A stretch of DNA of 37,212 nucleotides from Bacteroidaceae bacterium (GCA_017541265.1 JAFXZK010000125.1:1-37212); one strand, 5' to 3'; positions 1-8,581 are shown, counted from the first letter of the stretch. Numbers and translations are program-made. The notes: a model not told the origin generated them from the letters alone.

Positions 1-208
1 AATGTGTGCGATACGTCACTAATATTGGGTAATAGGACGTAGCCTAATACGCACTTTTATGGCAGGTGCCACAAAAGATGCCGCAGTATATGAAATGAGC
101 GATGAGCAAGCTCAGAAGAAAAAGATGTGAATAGATTTGGCTCTTTCAGAAAGAATGATTACCTTTGAGACGATGTCTCGAAGTTACTCACGAAAATACT
201 CAAATAAA

Positions 209-240
209 TTTGGTATTTTGCTCACTTATTCGTACCTTTG
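209..240 (+). promoter_or_regulatory. Bacteroidetes-type promoter, orphan
   Basis: TTTG at 209-212 and TACCTTTG at 233-240 are 20 bases apart and match the Bacteroidetes sigma-ABfr consensus (TTTG, about 19-20 bases, TAnnTTTG). No gene starts soon after. Only a 14-codon ORF (ATGATGGGC...) follows at about 247. The transcript would run into the structured stretch 241-400, so it could be a leader or a small RNA. Confidence 0.5.
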
Positions 241-398
241 CACTCGATGATGGGCTATAGTACGGCTGGTGGCTCAGCATCAGGTGTTCTTTGATGCAGT
301 TTATAGCAGAATGTGGAATTGAGTACGGTCTCCAATTCGTAACCCAGTTTTTCCTCAATTCCCCAGACTGCCTTTATACAAAGAAAAGCTGAGAATTC

Positions 399-427
399 TT
401 GCAAAGTTACGAAAAAGTGTAACTTTG
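399..427 (+). promoter_or_regulatory. Promoter of the DUF6055 gene
   Basis: TTG at 399-401 and TAACTTTG at 420-427 fit the Bacteroidetes -33/-7 consensus with an 18-base spacer. The start codon at 484 leaves a leader of about 50 bases. On the opposite strand CAAAGTTA at 402-409 also reads as a -7 element, so the site may fire both ways. Confidence 0.55.
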
Positions 428-483
428 TACCCTGAAAGACGAATTATCTGCAAAAAGATACTTAAGACAAGCCTGCTGAAGCG

Positions 484-2634
484 ATGAAAAGAGTCATTAC
501 CATCCTAATGCTGTTGAGCCTTACGGTTACTTGCATGTATGCACAGAAGACGGTCTATATTCCTAACGAGTGGAAGAATCCGTGGCCCAGCGATTCGCTG
601 CTCTATAAAGAGAGCGACCCAGAGAACCAGTACACCTGGTCGAAGAGCAGAAGCGTGGAGAGCGACAATGTCATCGTGTTCTGGGACAAGGGCTATGGCA
701 CGAAAAAGCCGTCGGAGTCACCTGCGGCCTATAAGGTTGATGAGCAGGACCTCTTGCAGAAGTGCGAAGCTTTCTACGACTTGGAGATTAACCAGTTGGG
801 CTTTGCTGACCCTGTGACCTCGAACCTGTCGAAATACAAGATTATGGTGATGCTGAGCCACACCACCGACTGGGTGTGCTATGGTGGCGGCTACGACTAT
901 CAGATCAGCGCTCTGTGGCTTGGACCTTCGGCCTGCAAGCCCGTAGGCCATTCGGTGGCTCATGAGGTGGGACACTCCTTCCAGTATATGTGCTTCTCGG
1001 AACATGGCGGACATCGAGACTCGGAAACCGACAATACGGGCTTCCATCTGCAATGTGGCAGCGGTCAAGCCATTTGGGAACAGACGGCTCAGTGGCAGGC
1101 TGCCCAGTCCTATCCGGGCGAGATGTTCAGCCAGAGCATCAACGTCTTCCGCAAGAGTCACAACCTGGCTTTCTCTCACGAGTGGCATCGCTATCAGAGC
1201 TACTGGCTGCACTACTTTCTGTGCGAGTTTTACGACGACATCACCACGGTGGCTCAGGTTTGGAACCAGCCCATGACAGACCAGACGCAAGGCAACGGCA
1301 CGGACTTCAATCAGGCGCTGATGAAACTCAAACACCTCAATGCCAAGGCGCTCTTCCGTCTCTATTACGACTATGCTGCACATTGTGTCACATGGGACCT
1401 TGATGCTTGTCGAGACTATGGCGCTCCCTATGTGGGCGACTTCGACTATTGCTGCGTGGCTTTGGGCGATACGGCCTATCAGGTCGCCCTGGCATCGGCT
1501 CCAGAGGCTTCGGGCTTCAACGTCATTCCCTTGGAGGTGCCAGCTGAAGGTACCCTTGTCACCACTCGCTTCACCGCTCTTCCGGCTGGGGCGAAGTTGG
1601 CACAAGACGACCCTGCGGAGATGATGAACGGCGATGCACAGTTGGTCAAGACCACACGCACCACTTATATCCGTCCCTCCAACGCTGCCAAACGTGGCTT
1701 CCGTCTGGGCTATGTGGCTCTGTTGAACGATGGTTTGCGCCAGTACGTCCAGCAAGATTCGCTCTATTGCACAGGTAATACAGAGACCACCTGCGAGGTC
1801 AGCATCACCGTTCCTGCCGACACCAAGCAGCTGTGGCTCGTTGTGTTGCCAGCTCCCACTGCCTATGTGGCACATAAGTGGGACGACAACGCCAACAACG
1901 ATGATCAGTGGCCCTATCGCTTCCGTCTTGAGGGCACCACGCTTGGCTCTCGTGCTCAGGTCTATATGTCGCCAGTGATTGATGGGCGCGAGGTGGCCGA
2001 CATCACGCTGACCTATGATGTGTGGCTTCCCAAGCGTAGCAGCTACGACCCTGTGGCAGTGAATGTGTCGGGGCAGGCACAGGCCATGATAGGCACAGCT
2101 TTCCAGATGCAGTCCAGCGATATTGCCAGCCTTCTGCAGACGTGGGCCTCAAGCGGTCCGAGTGCAGGCAGGATAATGTTCTATCCCATGAATCCCAGGA
2201 CGCAAGCCCTTGCCAATCGTGGCAGTACGGCTAACGGCTATGGTCATTGGTTCAATGCTACGGGCTTCGTTACCGAGTATGCCAGCGGCTACCTATACAG
2301 CGAGTTCGCCCCAGAAAGCCTGACGTTCACCATCGGCCAGTATCCTGGCAAGCTCTCTGTAGGCAAAGACTACACCATCGGTCAGATTCTGCGCTATAAA
2401 CAGGCTGACGGCAAGGAGGCCTTGGCGCGCTTTGTCTTCCATGTACACATCACGAATGCCGACTCCGGCTTCTCGCTCACTTCCATCGATTATGATGCGC
2501 CCACTGCCATCAGTGGAGTAGCTCGCGAACAAAACTATGAACCCAATGGAATCTACGACTTTCTGGGCCGTCGGTTGAACAAGAACGTTCGTGGCTTGAT
2601 TATCATGAATGGCAGAAAAGTCCTTAAGAAATAG
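484..2634 (+). CDS. Secreted DUF6055 / DUF4859 protein, putative zinc metallopeptidase
   Basis: This is a 716-residue secreted protein. Residues 1-20 form a signal peptide (MKRVITILMLLSLTVTCMYA, then Q). The N-terminal half resembles DUF6055, a family with a gluzincin-like fold. HEVGH at residues 160-164 is the zinc-binding and catalytic HExxH motif, and it follows a region rich in W, Y and H. Residues about 490-680 resemble DUF4859 (YGHWFNATG, SEFAPESLTFTIGQYPG), a beta domain often attached to Bacteroidetes glycan-active proteins. The last 30 residues (YDFLGRRLN..GLIIMNGRKVLKK) look like the C-terminal tail used by the type IX secretion system or a relative of it. It lies 64 bases upstream of the GH30 gene on the same strand, so the two are probably co-expressed in glycan or glycoprotein breakdown. 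Proteolytic activity and substrate are inferred from the motif only. Confidence 0.75.
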   Translation: MKRVITILMLLSLTVTCMYAQKTVYIPNEWKNPWPSDSLLYKESDPENQYTWSKSRSVESDNVIVFWDKGYGTKKPSESPAAYKVDEQDLLQKCEAFYDLEINQLGFADPVTSNLSKYKIMVMLSHTTDWVCYGGGYDYQISALWLGPSACKPVGHSVAHEVGHSFQYMCFSEHGGHRDSETDNTGFHLQCGSGQAIWEQTAQWQAAQSYPGEMFSQSINVFRKSHNLAFSHEWHRYQSYWLHYFLCEFYDDITTVAQVWNQPMTDQTQGNGTDFNQALMKLKHLNAKALFRLYYDYAAHCVTWDLDACRDYGAPYVGDFDYCCVALGDTAYQVALASAPEASGFNVIPLEVPAEGTLVTTRFTALPAGAKLAQDDPAEMMNGDAQLVKTTRTTYIRPSNAAKRGFRLGYVALLNDGLRQYVQQDSLYCTGNTETTCEVSITVPADTKQLWLVVLPAPTAYVAHKWDDNANNDDQWPYRFRLEGTTLGSRAQVYMSPVIDGREVADITLTYDVWLPKRSSYDPVAVNVSGQAQAMIGTAFQMQSSDIASLLQTWASSGPSAGRIMFYPMNPRTQALANRGSTANGYGHWFNATGFVTEYASGYLYSEFAPESLTFTIGQYPGKLSVGKDYTIGQILRYKQADGKEALARFVFHVHITNADSGFSLTSIDYDAPTAISGVAREQNYEPNGIYDFLGRRLNKNVRGLIIMNGRKVLKK

Positions 2635-2698
2635 GGCAAACCGCTAATATTGAAAGTGCCAAACAGCTATTCTATATAATAGTACAAATTATTTCCGT

Positions 2699-5002
2699 AT
2701 GAAAGCTCGTGCAATCCTCCTCTCTATTCTCTATTCCCTAATCTCTATTCCTTCAATCGCCGAGCAGGTGCGCATCTTCACGACGACTGCCGACGGCAAG
2801 AAGCAGCTGGAATACACGACGGCTCAAAGCTCGCGAAGCAAGCTATCGCGACACATCACGCTCCAGCCCGCCACCGTCTATCAGGACATGGACGGCTTCG
2901 GCTATGCCATCACCTACAGCGCCTGCTACAATCTCCTGAAGATGGCACCCGACGACCGTCGCGCCTTCCTCACCCGGACATACTCCCGCACAGACGGCTA
3001 TGGCGTGAGCTATGCCCGCATCAGCATCGGCTGTTCGGACTTCTCCAGCACCGAATACTCCCTTTGCGACACGCCGGGGCTAGAGCATTTCCGCCTCCAT
3101 ACGGACGAGACGCAGTACGTCATCCCCATCCTCAAAGAGATACTTGCCATCAATCCCGACCTGAAGATAATGGCGGCGCCCTGGACTTGTCCCAAATGGA
3201 TGAAGGTGAAGAGCCTCACGAATCGTGTGGGCTACGACTCCTGGACGAGCGGTTCGCTCAATTCAGACTACTATGAGGACTATGCCCAATACTTCGTTCG
3301 CTTCGTCCAAGCCTTTGCTGCAGAAGGCATCCCCATCTATGCCGTCACGCCGCAGAACGAGCCACTCAACCGAGGCAACTGCGCCAGCCTCTATATGCCT
3401 TGGGCAGAGGAAGCCGCCTTCGTGAACAAGCTTGCTCCGGCCTTTGCCCATGCAGGCATCACGACGAAGATTTATTGCTTCGACCACAACTACAACTACG
3501 ACAACATCGCCGACCAGGAGGACTATCCCATCAACTTCTACAATGCCCTCGATCCCAATATGGACGGCAAGGAACTCGTCGTTGGCTCCGCTTGGCACGA
3601 CTACGGCGGCAGCGTCACCGAGCTTGACGACATCAATCAGAAGGCTCCCGACAAGGAGGTCATCTTCACCGAGACGAGCATCGGCACTTGGAACGACGGT
3701 CGCAATCTCTCGGCGCGTCTGCTCACGGACATGAAGAACCTTGTCTATAACACCGTTACACGCAAGAGCAAAGCCGTGATGGTGTGGAACTTCATGCTCG
3801 ACCTCAATCGCGGTCCTAACCTCGACGGCGGCTGCCAGACATGCTACGGGGCGGTTGATATTGACCAGAACGACTATCACACACTTTCCTACAATTCGCA
3901 CTACTTCGTGATGGCACATGCCAGCCTTGCCGCCCAGCCGGGAGCAAAGCGCATTGCAGCCAGCATCGCCAATGGCACATCGGACATCAGCTATGTGGCC
4001 TTCCAGAATCCCGACGGCAGCTATGGCGCAGTCATCTTCAACCAAGGCAGCTCCAGCTTTCAGATGTCAATGGCTGTCACTACAGCAGCCGTTGCCCGCT
4101 TCACTTTGCCTGCCAAGGGCATCGTTACGGTTGTGCTTGGCGGAGAGGAAGAGAAGGACGTGCGGCTTGGCGGCACGACCATCGGCTCCACCAAGCAGCT
4201 CGGCTGCTACAAGGGTACGATAGAGGCGGAGCAATTAGGGGACCTCGAACAGAACTTCATCGACAATCCGGAGGAATGGCTCATTGCTCCGGATTTCTTT
4301 TGGTACGACGCATCGAACGAGAAGCTTGTCTTTCTGCCCGTCAGCGGCACTTACGAAGTAGAGATAGACAAAGTGGCCCGTACCTTATTGGCACTCCCTC
4401 AAAAGGGGAGCGGGGAAGGGACTGGCATTTACATTTGCGGTCCAGCGAACAGCATCGGGCGCACCTTCTATTATCCAGGCACAGAGACGCTTCCCGAGAA
4501 TGCCATCCCAATGGCGGAGGTGGAGGATGGCTTGTATGAGTCCAGCTTTGTTGTTGGCAGGCAGCTGAACGATGATGCCGTTGATTTCGCCTTCTACTTG
4601 AAGTCCGACCTCTCGGAAATGTTCTCCGGCAAGACGACCGCTGACCGTTATCTCGTCTATGACCAGACCAAGGGCAGCAGCTATTTCGCCTTGGGCAAAG
4701 GCACTTCCGGCCATGCCGACGGCCACATCTATAAGCGCACGTCGAACCGCCACCTCAAGGAAGGCAGCATGTGGACGGTCGTCGTGGACATCCGCGAAGG
4801 CATCAAGGGCGGAGCCGTCTATATTAGGGAGTACTCAACCCCAACCTCCGTAGAGGAACCGCAAAGCACGTCACACACCATTCAAGGCGAAAGAATTGTT
4901 TACAACGTCGCAGGCCAGCGGATTGCAAACAGCAAGAGGGCGAATGCCAAATCCATCTATATCATCAAAGAAGGGGATAAAACATCCAAGATAATGAAGT
5001 AA
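2699..5002 (+). CDS. Secreted GH30 family glycoside hydrolase
   Basis: This 767-residue secreted enzyme has a GH30 (glucosylceramidase / beta-1,6-glucanase / xylanase-type) catalytic barrel after a signal peptide ending near SIAEQ. The family signature MDGFGYAITYSACYNLLKM opens the barrel. The likely acid/base is E221 in TPQNEPLN and the likely nucleophile is E325 in IFTETSIGTW. A C-terminal beta region (about 500-720) resembles the outer-membrane SusE/F-like binding domains and may bind glycan. The last residues (YNVAGQRIANSKRANAKSIYIIKEGDKTSKIMK) again look like a secretion tail. A short in-frame repeat at 4389-4424 inserts LALPQKGSGEGTG into the C-terminal region. The bond cleaved cannot be set from sequence, because GH30 includes beta-glucosidase, glucanase, xylanase and fucosidase members. 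Confidence 0.85.
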   Translation: MKARAILLSILYSLISIPSIAEQVRIFTTTADGKKQLEYTTAQSSRSKLSRHITLQPATVYQDMDGFGYAITYSACYNLLKMAPDDRRAFLTRTYSRTDGYGVSYARISIGCSDFSSTEYSLCDTPGLEHFRLHTDETQYVIPILKEILAINPDLKIMAAPWTCPKWMKVKSLTNRVGYDSWTSGSLNSDYYEDYAQYFVRFVQAFAAEGIPIYAVTPQNEPLNRGNCASLYMPWAEEAAFVNKLAPAFAHAGITTKIYCFDHNYNYDNIADQEDYPINFYNALDPNMDGKELVVGSAWHDYGGSVTELDDINQKAPDKEVIFTETSIGTWNDGRNLSARLLTDMKNLVYNTVTRKSKAVMVWNFMLDLNRGPNLDGGCQTCYGAVDIDQNDYHTLSYNSHYFVMAHASLAAQPGAKRIAASIANGTSDISYVAFQNPDGSYGAVIFNQGSSSFQMSMAVTTAAVARFTLPAKGIVTVVLGGEEEKDVRLGGTTIGSTKQLGCYKGTIEAEQLGDLEQNFIDNPEEWLIAPDFFWYDASNEKLVFLPVSGTYEVEIDKVARTLLALPQKGSGEGTGIYICGPANSIGRTFYYPGTETLPENAIPMAEVEDGLYESSFVVGRQLNDDAVDFAFYLKSDLSEMFSGKTTADRYLVYDQTKGSSYFALGKGTSGHADGHIYKRTSNRHLKEGSMWTVVVDIREGIKGGAVYIREYSTPTSVEEPQSTSHTIQGERIVYNVAGQRIANSKRANAKSIYIIKEGDKTSKIMK
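4389..4424 (+). repeat. In-frame palindromic repeat arm (class A) in the GH30 gene
   Basis: The word GGCACTCCCTCAAAAGGGGA followed by GCGGGGAAGGG is nearly the same as the arms of the inverted repeat at 15688-15836. Here it is a single arm inside the coding region, translated as ALPQKGSGEG without breaking the frame. Confidence 0.7.
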
Positions 5003-5056
5003 CCCCTTAAACACGGAAAAGGCTCCTGATTTCCAGACAGATGTCAGGTGTTCAAA

Positions 5057-5136
5057 AAGTCCCTGTACTTATCGCCATAAGTACAGGGACTTTTGACGAC
5101 AAGTACAGGGACTTATGGCAATAAGTACGGGGACTT
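5057..5136. repeat. Four-unit palindromic repeat at a convergent gene end
   Basis: A 14-base word, AAGTACAGGGACTT, occurs at 5079-5092, 5101-5114 and (one change) 5123-5136. Its reverse complement lies at 5057-5070. All four units are separated by 8-base spacers, and the spacers atcgccat and atggcaat are themselves nearly complementary. The cluster sits between two converging genes and could fold into alternative hairpins, so it may end transcription from both sides. No run of T follows. Confidence 0.8.
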
Positions 5137-5154
5137 AAGATGACCTTTCCTCTC

Positions 5155-7038
5155 TTACTTAACCAAGACCTTCTTTACTGTGCCATCGCTCATGCGGACG
5201 ATGTTCAGACCGCGGGTCTTGCCCTGCCGTCCGTCTATCGAGTAGTATCTATCGGTGGTCAGCAGGCTGCCGGCAATCGTGTTGATGCCGTCTGGGTCGT
5301 CGCGTTTGATGGTGTTGCCTTCCACGAAGTAGTCGATGTTGCTGATGTTGCGATTGCCTGCGGACAGCGTCACCTGGGTAGCCTCTTCCATGATGCAGCC
5401 GTCGATGTTGACCAGTACCTGGTAGCTGCCGTCGGGCACATTCTGGAAGGTGTAGCTGCCTGTTGCGTCGGTCTCGGCAAAGGCAACCACGTTGCCGCCC
5501 ATCTGCTTCAGATAGATCATTTGTCCGTAAGCGGAGGCAGCACGACGGGCAGCAGCCGATGGCAGACTCATGGCGACTGCGCCCGAAATGGTGCCGGAGC
5601 CAGTGAGCGGAGCGGGCTTTGCAATGGCTTCGATAGTAAAGGAGTTGGGAATCATGTTCCAAGCCTCATCATATTCGGAACCAGGTTCCACCACTTCGGC
5701 GTCGCTCCACAGCAATGCGTTGGGGTAGTATGTGGGCAGAGTGGTTGCCGTGCCCGGAGCTTTCAGAATTAGCTTGCTCCAAAGAATCGTGAAGTAGGGA
5801 TTCTCCTCTGTCAGTTGTGACGCATCAAGGGTTTCCTTGACACCCCATTCGCCATCGATGTTCTGTCCCCATGCCTCAACAGGTTCATTGGTGGAGGACT
5901 TGGCAACAATCGGCTGTTCGTACATCATATAATATATCTGTACGGGGCGCAGCCAAGGATTGTCCTCTGAGCCGCGATTGAATTGCAGCGCATAGTCGCC
6001 TGTATCCCAGATGTCATCGGTCTGATAGGTTACTCCGTAATTAGAGTTCTCTGCATCATCTACAGGCGTATAGACAGTATATTGACCAGGCTTGCACTCA
6101 CGGATGTTTTCGCGTGCCACTTCTCCATTGTTGCCGAACACTCTCAAGTCCTTGCCGCCTTCGGGCAGGATGTAGTCGGTGTTCAGGATGAAGCCGTCGT
6201 TGCCGATGTAGTCTACCGAGGCCAGTATATAGGTGCTCACAATGCCGTGACCGATTAAGCAGGAGTAGCTGCAGTGAATGTCATCGCCCTCAATCACTTC
6301 CATCAGTTCATAGCCTAAGTCTTCTGTGGTCGGCGTGTAGCTCTGCTCCGTAGCACCCTCGATGGGGAACATCTCACTGGTGTTGGGATTCAAGAGATAC
6401 CACTGGCGGCGGTAGTAGTTGGTGTTGTATGTGTAGCACTTCTCCACCAGCTCGTAGTCATAGCGTCGCCTGTCGGAGTTCCAGACAGCTCTCCTCCGCT
6501 CGGCTTCCACCCATGAGCCGGTCACAACGGTACCCACATAGGGAACGCCGCCGCCCCCCATCAAGTATCTTTGGATGAACGTGTAATTTACAGTTGGCAT
6601 CTTGGCTGAGACCACATTGGAGGTAAAGCCGTCCTTCGTGCCGTTATGCAGCACGATGCGGAAGTCGGTGTCCTCTGTAATCATAGGAGATACGGCTGCC
6701 GCGCTGCTATAGCGATAGGCTGAGCCATCGGAATTTACAACGGTTTCCCATGCAGCGGTGCTCTTGAGGCGCTTCTGCAAGGTGCAGTACTCGGCCTCTT
6801 CCGCAGAGAACGATGGGAAATAGAGGTCGGCCTCGTAGGCATCATACAGGCTCCACTGGTGGAAGCATATCTTTGTCAGAGTCAATCCAGCGATATGGTT
6901 TCCCTCCAAAGGAGGCAGGACGGGCAATTCGGGCAATGGACCCTTCGAGCCGGGAACCACGCTCATTTCCCGTGGTTGCTGCGCATTCATCGCCATTGCA
7001 CACAGCAAAAGCGTCAGTGAGGTAAACAGTTTTCTCAT
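5155..7038 (-). CDS. Secreted protein of unknown function with carboxypeptidase-regulatory-like domain
   Basis: The protein is about 627 residues from the ATG at 7038. That start gives a clean signal peptide (MRKLFTSLTLLLCAMAMNA, then Q), and an in-frame ATG four codons upstream is also possible. Most of the protein has no family I recognise. It is rich in Y, W, T and acidic residues, as in extracellular beta proteins. Near the C-terminus, GTISGAVAM ... GSYTFQNVPDGSYQVLVNIDGC is typical of CarboxypepD_reg-like beta-sandwich domains, here probably structural. The last residues (YYSIDGRQGKTRGLNIVRMSDGTVKKVLVK) match the tail of the two upstream secreted proteins and suggest the same export or anchoring route. 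A -7 element lies upstream at 7077-7084. It converges with the GH30 gene across the palindromic cluster at 5057-5136. Confidence 0.7.
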   Translation of the reverse strand: MRKLFTSLTLLLCAMAMNAQQPREMSVVPGSKGPLPELPVLPPLEGNHIAGLTLTKICFHQWSLYDAYEADLYFPSFSAEEAEYCTLQKRLKSTAAWETVVNSDGSAYRYSSAAAVSPMITEDTDFRIVLHNGTKDGFTSNVVSAKMPTVNYTFIQRYLMGGGGVPYVGTVVTGSWVEAERRRAVWNSDRRRYDYELVEKCYTYNTNYYRRQWYLLNPNTSEMFPIEGATEQSYTPTTEDLGYELMEVIEGDDIHCSYSCLIGHGIVSTYILASVDYIGNDGFILNTDYILPEGGKDLRVFGNNGEVARENIRECKPGQYTVYTPVDDAENSNYGVTYQTDDIWDTGDYALQFNRGSEDNPWLRPVQIYYMMYEQPIVAKSSTNEPVEAWGQNIDGEWGVKETLDASQLTEENPYFTILWSKLILKAPGTATTLPTYYPNALLWSDAEVVEPGSEYDEAWNMIPNSFTIEAIAKPAPLTGSGTISGAVAMSLPSAAARRAASAYGQMIYLKQMGGNVVAFAETDATGSYTFQNVPDGSYQVLVNIDGCIMEEATQVTLSAGNRNISNIDYFVEGNTIKRDDPDGINTIAGSLLTTDRYYSIDGRQGKTRGLNIVRMSDGTVKKVLVK

Positions 7039-7076
7039 AAGCGTTATCATTTATGGGTTATACATATATCTGGGGA

Positions 7077-7084
7077 CAAAGGTA
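7077..7084 (-). promoter_or_regulatory. -7 element of the secreted-protein gene
   Basis: The minus strand reads TACCTTTG, a perfect TAnnTTTG, about 40 bases before the start at 7038. I see no clear -33 TTG at the usual distance. Confidence 0.55.
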
Positions 7085-7150
7085 TAAAAAAGAATTGGAT
7101 AAGGTATAAGTTAACGTAAAAAAGTTACTTTTGTTTGAAAAAGCATGGCT

Positions 7151-7789
7151 TCAGAGGCAGTAGTTGTGCTGCTTTTCATATCCGATGGTCGTGGCGGGGC
7201 CGTGACCGGGCAGGACGACGGTGTCGTCGGGCAAGCGGAAGAGCTTGTTTTTGATGCTGTCCAGTTCTGCCTCCATGTCGCCGCCGGGCAGGTCGGTGCG
7301 TCCGATGCTTTGCCAGAACAATGTGTCGCCGCTCAACAGAAGCTGGGCATCGGGAATGTAGTACGAAGCAGAGCCGGGCGTGTGTCCTGGCGTGTGGATG
7401 AGGCGGATGGCTGTTGCTCCGAGAGAAAGCCCGGCACCGTCGTTGAGGAGCCGTTCTATGGGAGGCATTGCGCCCACGATGGTCAGTCCGAACTGCGCCG
7501 CCATCTGGGGCATCTGGCGGTAGGTATCTTCTTCGTCGACATGAAAGATGGGCTTGATGCCGTAGGTGCGATAGATGAAGGGCAGTCCGAAGGTGTGGTC
7601 GAAGTGCCCATGCGTCTGCAGGGCGTACTTTAGTTTCAGGCCGTGTGCCTTGATGTTGCCCTCGAGCAGCTGCTCTTCCTGCCGGTTCCAAGTGCCGACA
7701 TCAATAATGGCAGCCTCAAGTGTTGTCTCGTCCCATAGCAGGTAGGTGTTCTCCTGAACGGGATTGAAGGTGAAGGTTTGGTATTTCAT
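7151..7789 (-). CDS. MBL-fold metallo-hydrolase (glyoxalase II-like)
   Basis: This is a 212-residue cytoplasmic metallo-beta-lactamase fold protein. HGHFDH is the metal-binding HxHxDH motif. HTPGHTPGS, LLSGDTLF with GRTDLPGGD, and the late VLPGHGP supply the other ligands. The size and the motifs GRTDLPGG and PGHGPATT match the YcbL/GloB-like hydroxyacylglutathione hydrolase group rather than lactamases. The substrate is unknown and a thioesterase role is inferred. I chose the ATG at 7789 (MKYQTFTFNPVQENTYLLWD), because the five codons before it lie in a repeat of the word TAAATGG. rsmG ends 50 bases upstream on the same strand. Confidence 0.85.
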   Translation of the reverse strand: MKYQTFTFNPVQENTYLLWDETTLEAAIIDVGTWNRQEEQLLEGNIKAHGLKLKYALQTHGHFDHTFGLPFIYRTYGIKPIFHVDEEDTYRQMPQMAAQFGLTIVGAMPPIERLLNDGAGLSLGATAIRLIHTPGHTPGSASYYIPDAQLLLSGDTLFWQSIGRTDLPGGDMEAELDSIKNKLFRLPDDTVVLPGHGPATTIGYEKQHNYCL

Positions 7790-7832
7790 CTTGTCATTTA
7801 CCATTTAATCATTTACCATTTACCATTTGTCT
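7789..7832. repeat. Short-word repeat (taccattta) between two genes
   Basis: The plus strand reads catttaccatttaatcattt and then accatttaccatttg, a degenerate array of CATTTAC units. It fills the gap between rsmG and the MBL gene and would add five codons to the MBL protein if an upstream ATG were used. Confidence 0.6.
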
Positions 7833-7840
7833 GTTGTCCT

Positions 7841-8467
7841 TTAGATGGGCAGATAGACAAGTTTCTTTGTCTGGAAGAACTCTTCCTTGAAGTATTCGCT
7901 GAGGGATGTTATCTGTGCGGTTTTGCCGAAGGGCTTGGCTTCCTGTTCCAGCTCTCCGCCCTTGAGGCAGATGAGGCCGCCTGGCAGTGCGTTGATTTGT
8001 TCCTTGCTGATGTTCTTGCGGACTATCTTCACGAGGTCGGGCAGAGGCATCACGGCTCTCGACACCACGAAGTGGAACTTCTGTTTCACCTCCTCGGCTC
8101 GGCACCACTGCGTTGTGACGTTCTCCAGCCCAAGCGCTTTGCTGACCTCCTCGCAGACGAGAATCTTCTTCTTCGTGGAGTCAACGAGATGGAACTTTGC
8201 TTCGGGGAACATGATGGCAAGCGGGATGCCGGGGAAGCCGCCGCCTGTGCCGAGGTCCATGATGCTGGTGCCGGGCTTGAAGCGGAAGAGTTCGGCAATG
8301 GCGAGCGAGTGCAGGACATGGTGCTCGTAGAGGTTGTCGATGTCCTTGCGCGAGATGACGTTTATCTTGCTGTTCCAGTCGTGATAGAGTGCATCAAGTG
8401 CTGCAAACTGCTCCTTCTGCCTGTCGGTCAGGGAGGGGAAGTAGTTAATTATGAGTTCGTAGTTCAT
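7841..8467 (-). CDS. rsmG: 16S rRNA (guanine527-N7)-methyltransferase
   Basis: RsmG (GidB) uses S-adenosylmethionine to methylate N7 of G527 in 16S rRNA. The 208-residue form fits the family length. DLGTGGGFPGIPLAIMFPEAKFHLVDS is recognisable in parts: DLGTGGGFPGIPLA is motif I, and FHLVDS is the acidic residue that holds SAM. NSKINVISRKDIDNLYEHHVLHS is the typical N-terminal block. I chose the ATG at 8467 (MNYELIINYFPSL). Two in-frame ATGs further up encode MNYELITMNYELWT, which is only the translated repeat. It lies just downstream of the antiporter gene on the same strand. Confidence 0.92.
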   Translation of the reverse strand: MNYELIINYFPSLTDRQKEQFAALDALYHDWNSKINVISRKDIDNLYEHHVLHSLAIAELFRFKPGTSIMDLGTGGGFPGIPLAIMFPEAKFHLVDSTKKKILVCEEVSKALGLENVTTQWCRAEEVKQKFHFVVSRAVMPLPDLVKIVRKNISKEQINALPGGLICLKGGELEQEAKPFGKTAQITSLSEYFKEEFFQTKKLVYLPI

Positions 8468-8581
8468 AGTCCATAGTTCATAGTTCATAGTTATGAGTTC
8501 ATAGTTCATGGCCCATAGTTGTTTTCGCTTGGTTTTCTTGGGCGTAGCCAGAACTATGAACTATGGACTTTGAACTATGAA
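8458..8581. repeat. Inverted array of the word TAGTTCA between nhaC-like gene and rsmG
   Basis: The left arm (about 8458-8506) is made of repeated agttcatagt words. The right arm (about 8551-8581) is the same array inverted (gaactatgaactatggac...). They are separated by about 44 bases. The array encodes both the tail of the antiporter (HSSKSIVHSSGYAQ...MGHEL) and the upstream MNYEL codons of rsmG, so it sits on both gene borders. Confidence 0.75.

Larger units (their letters stand above)
1..483. other. Non-coding leader region before the first gene
   Basis: No intact gene is visible here. From about position 20 to 129 a plus-strand frame ends in a peptide containing AGATKDAAVYEM, and another frame reads LGN..PNT. 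Together these loosely resemble the end of a tyrosine recombinase (LGH..PNTT..YA..), so this may be a decayed integrase tail, but that is weak. Positions 241-400 contain the 9-bp inverted repeat GGAATTGAG / CTCAATTCC at about 314-362 and lie between two Bacteroidetes-type promoter elements. The rest shows nothing I can name. Confidence 0.4.

Noticed and set aside
241-440. Minus-strand peptide reading AVWGIEEKLGYELETVL
   Set aside because: It looks protein-like over about 50 codons but has no ATG and no family I recognise, so it was not listed as a gene.
718-1875. Long minus-strand open frame opposite the DUF6055 gene
   Set aside because: It lies wholly opposite a gene with signal peptide and HEVGH motif, has no recognisable domain, and its composition is that of an antisense shadow.
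3263-4045. Minus-strand frame rich in V and A opposite the GH30 gene
   Set aside because: It mirrors the catalytic domain of GH30; the V-rich runs are reverse reads of Asp and Asn codons.
5140-5772. Plus-strand frame of 210 residues
   Set aside because: It lies opposite the end of the secreted protein gene and starts inside the palindromic cluster region; no domain seen.
8458-8581. Possible CRISPR-like array
   Set aside because: Units are about 7-10 bases, overlap, and have no unique spacers of constant length.
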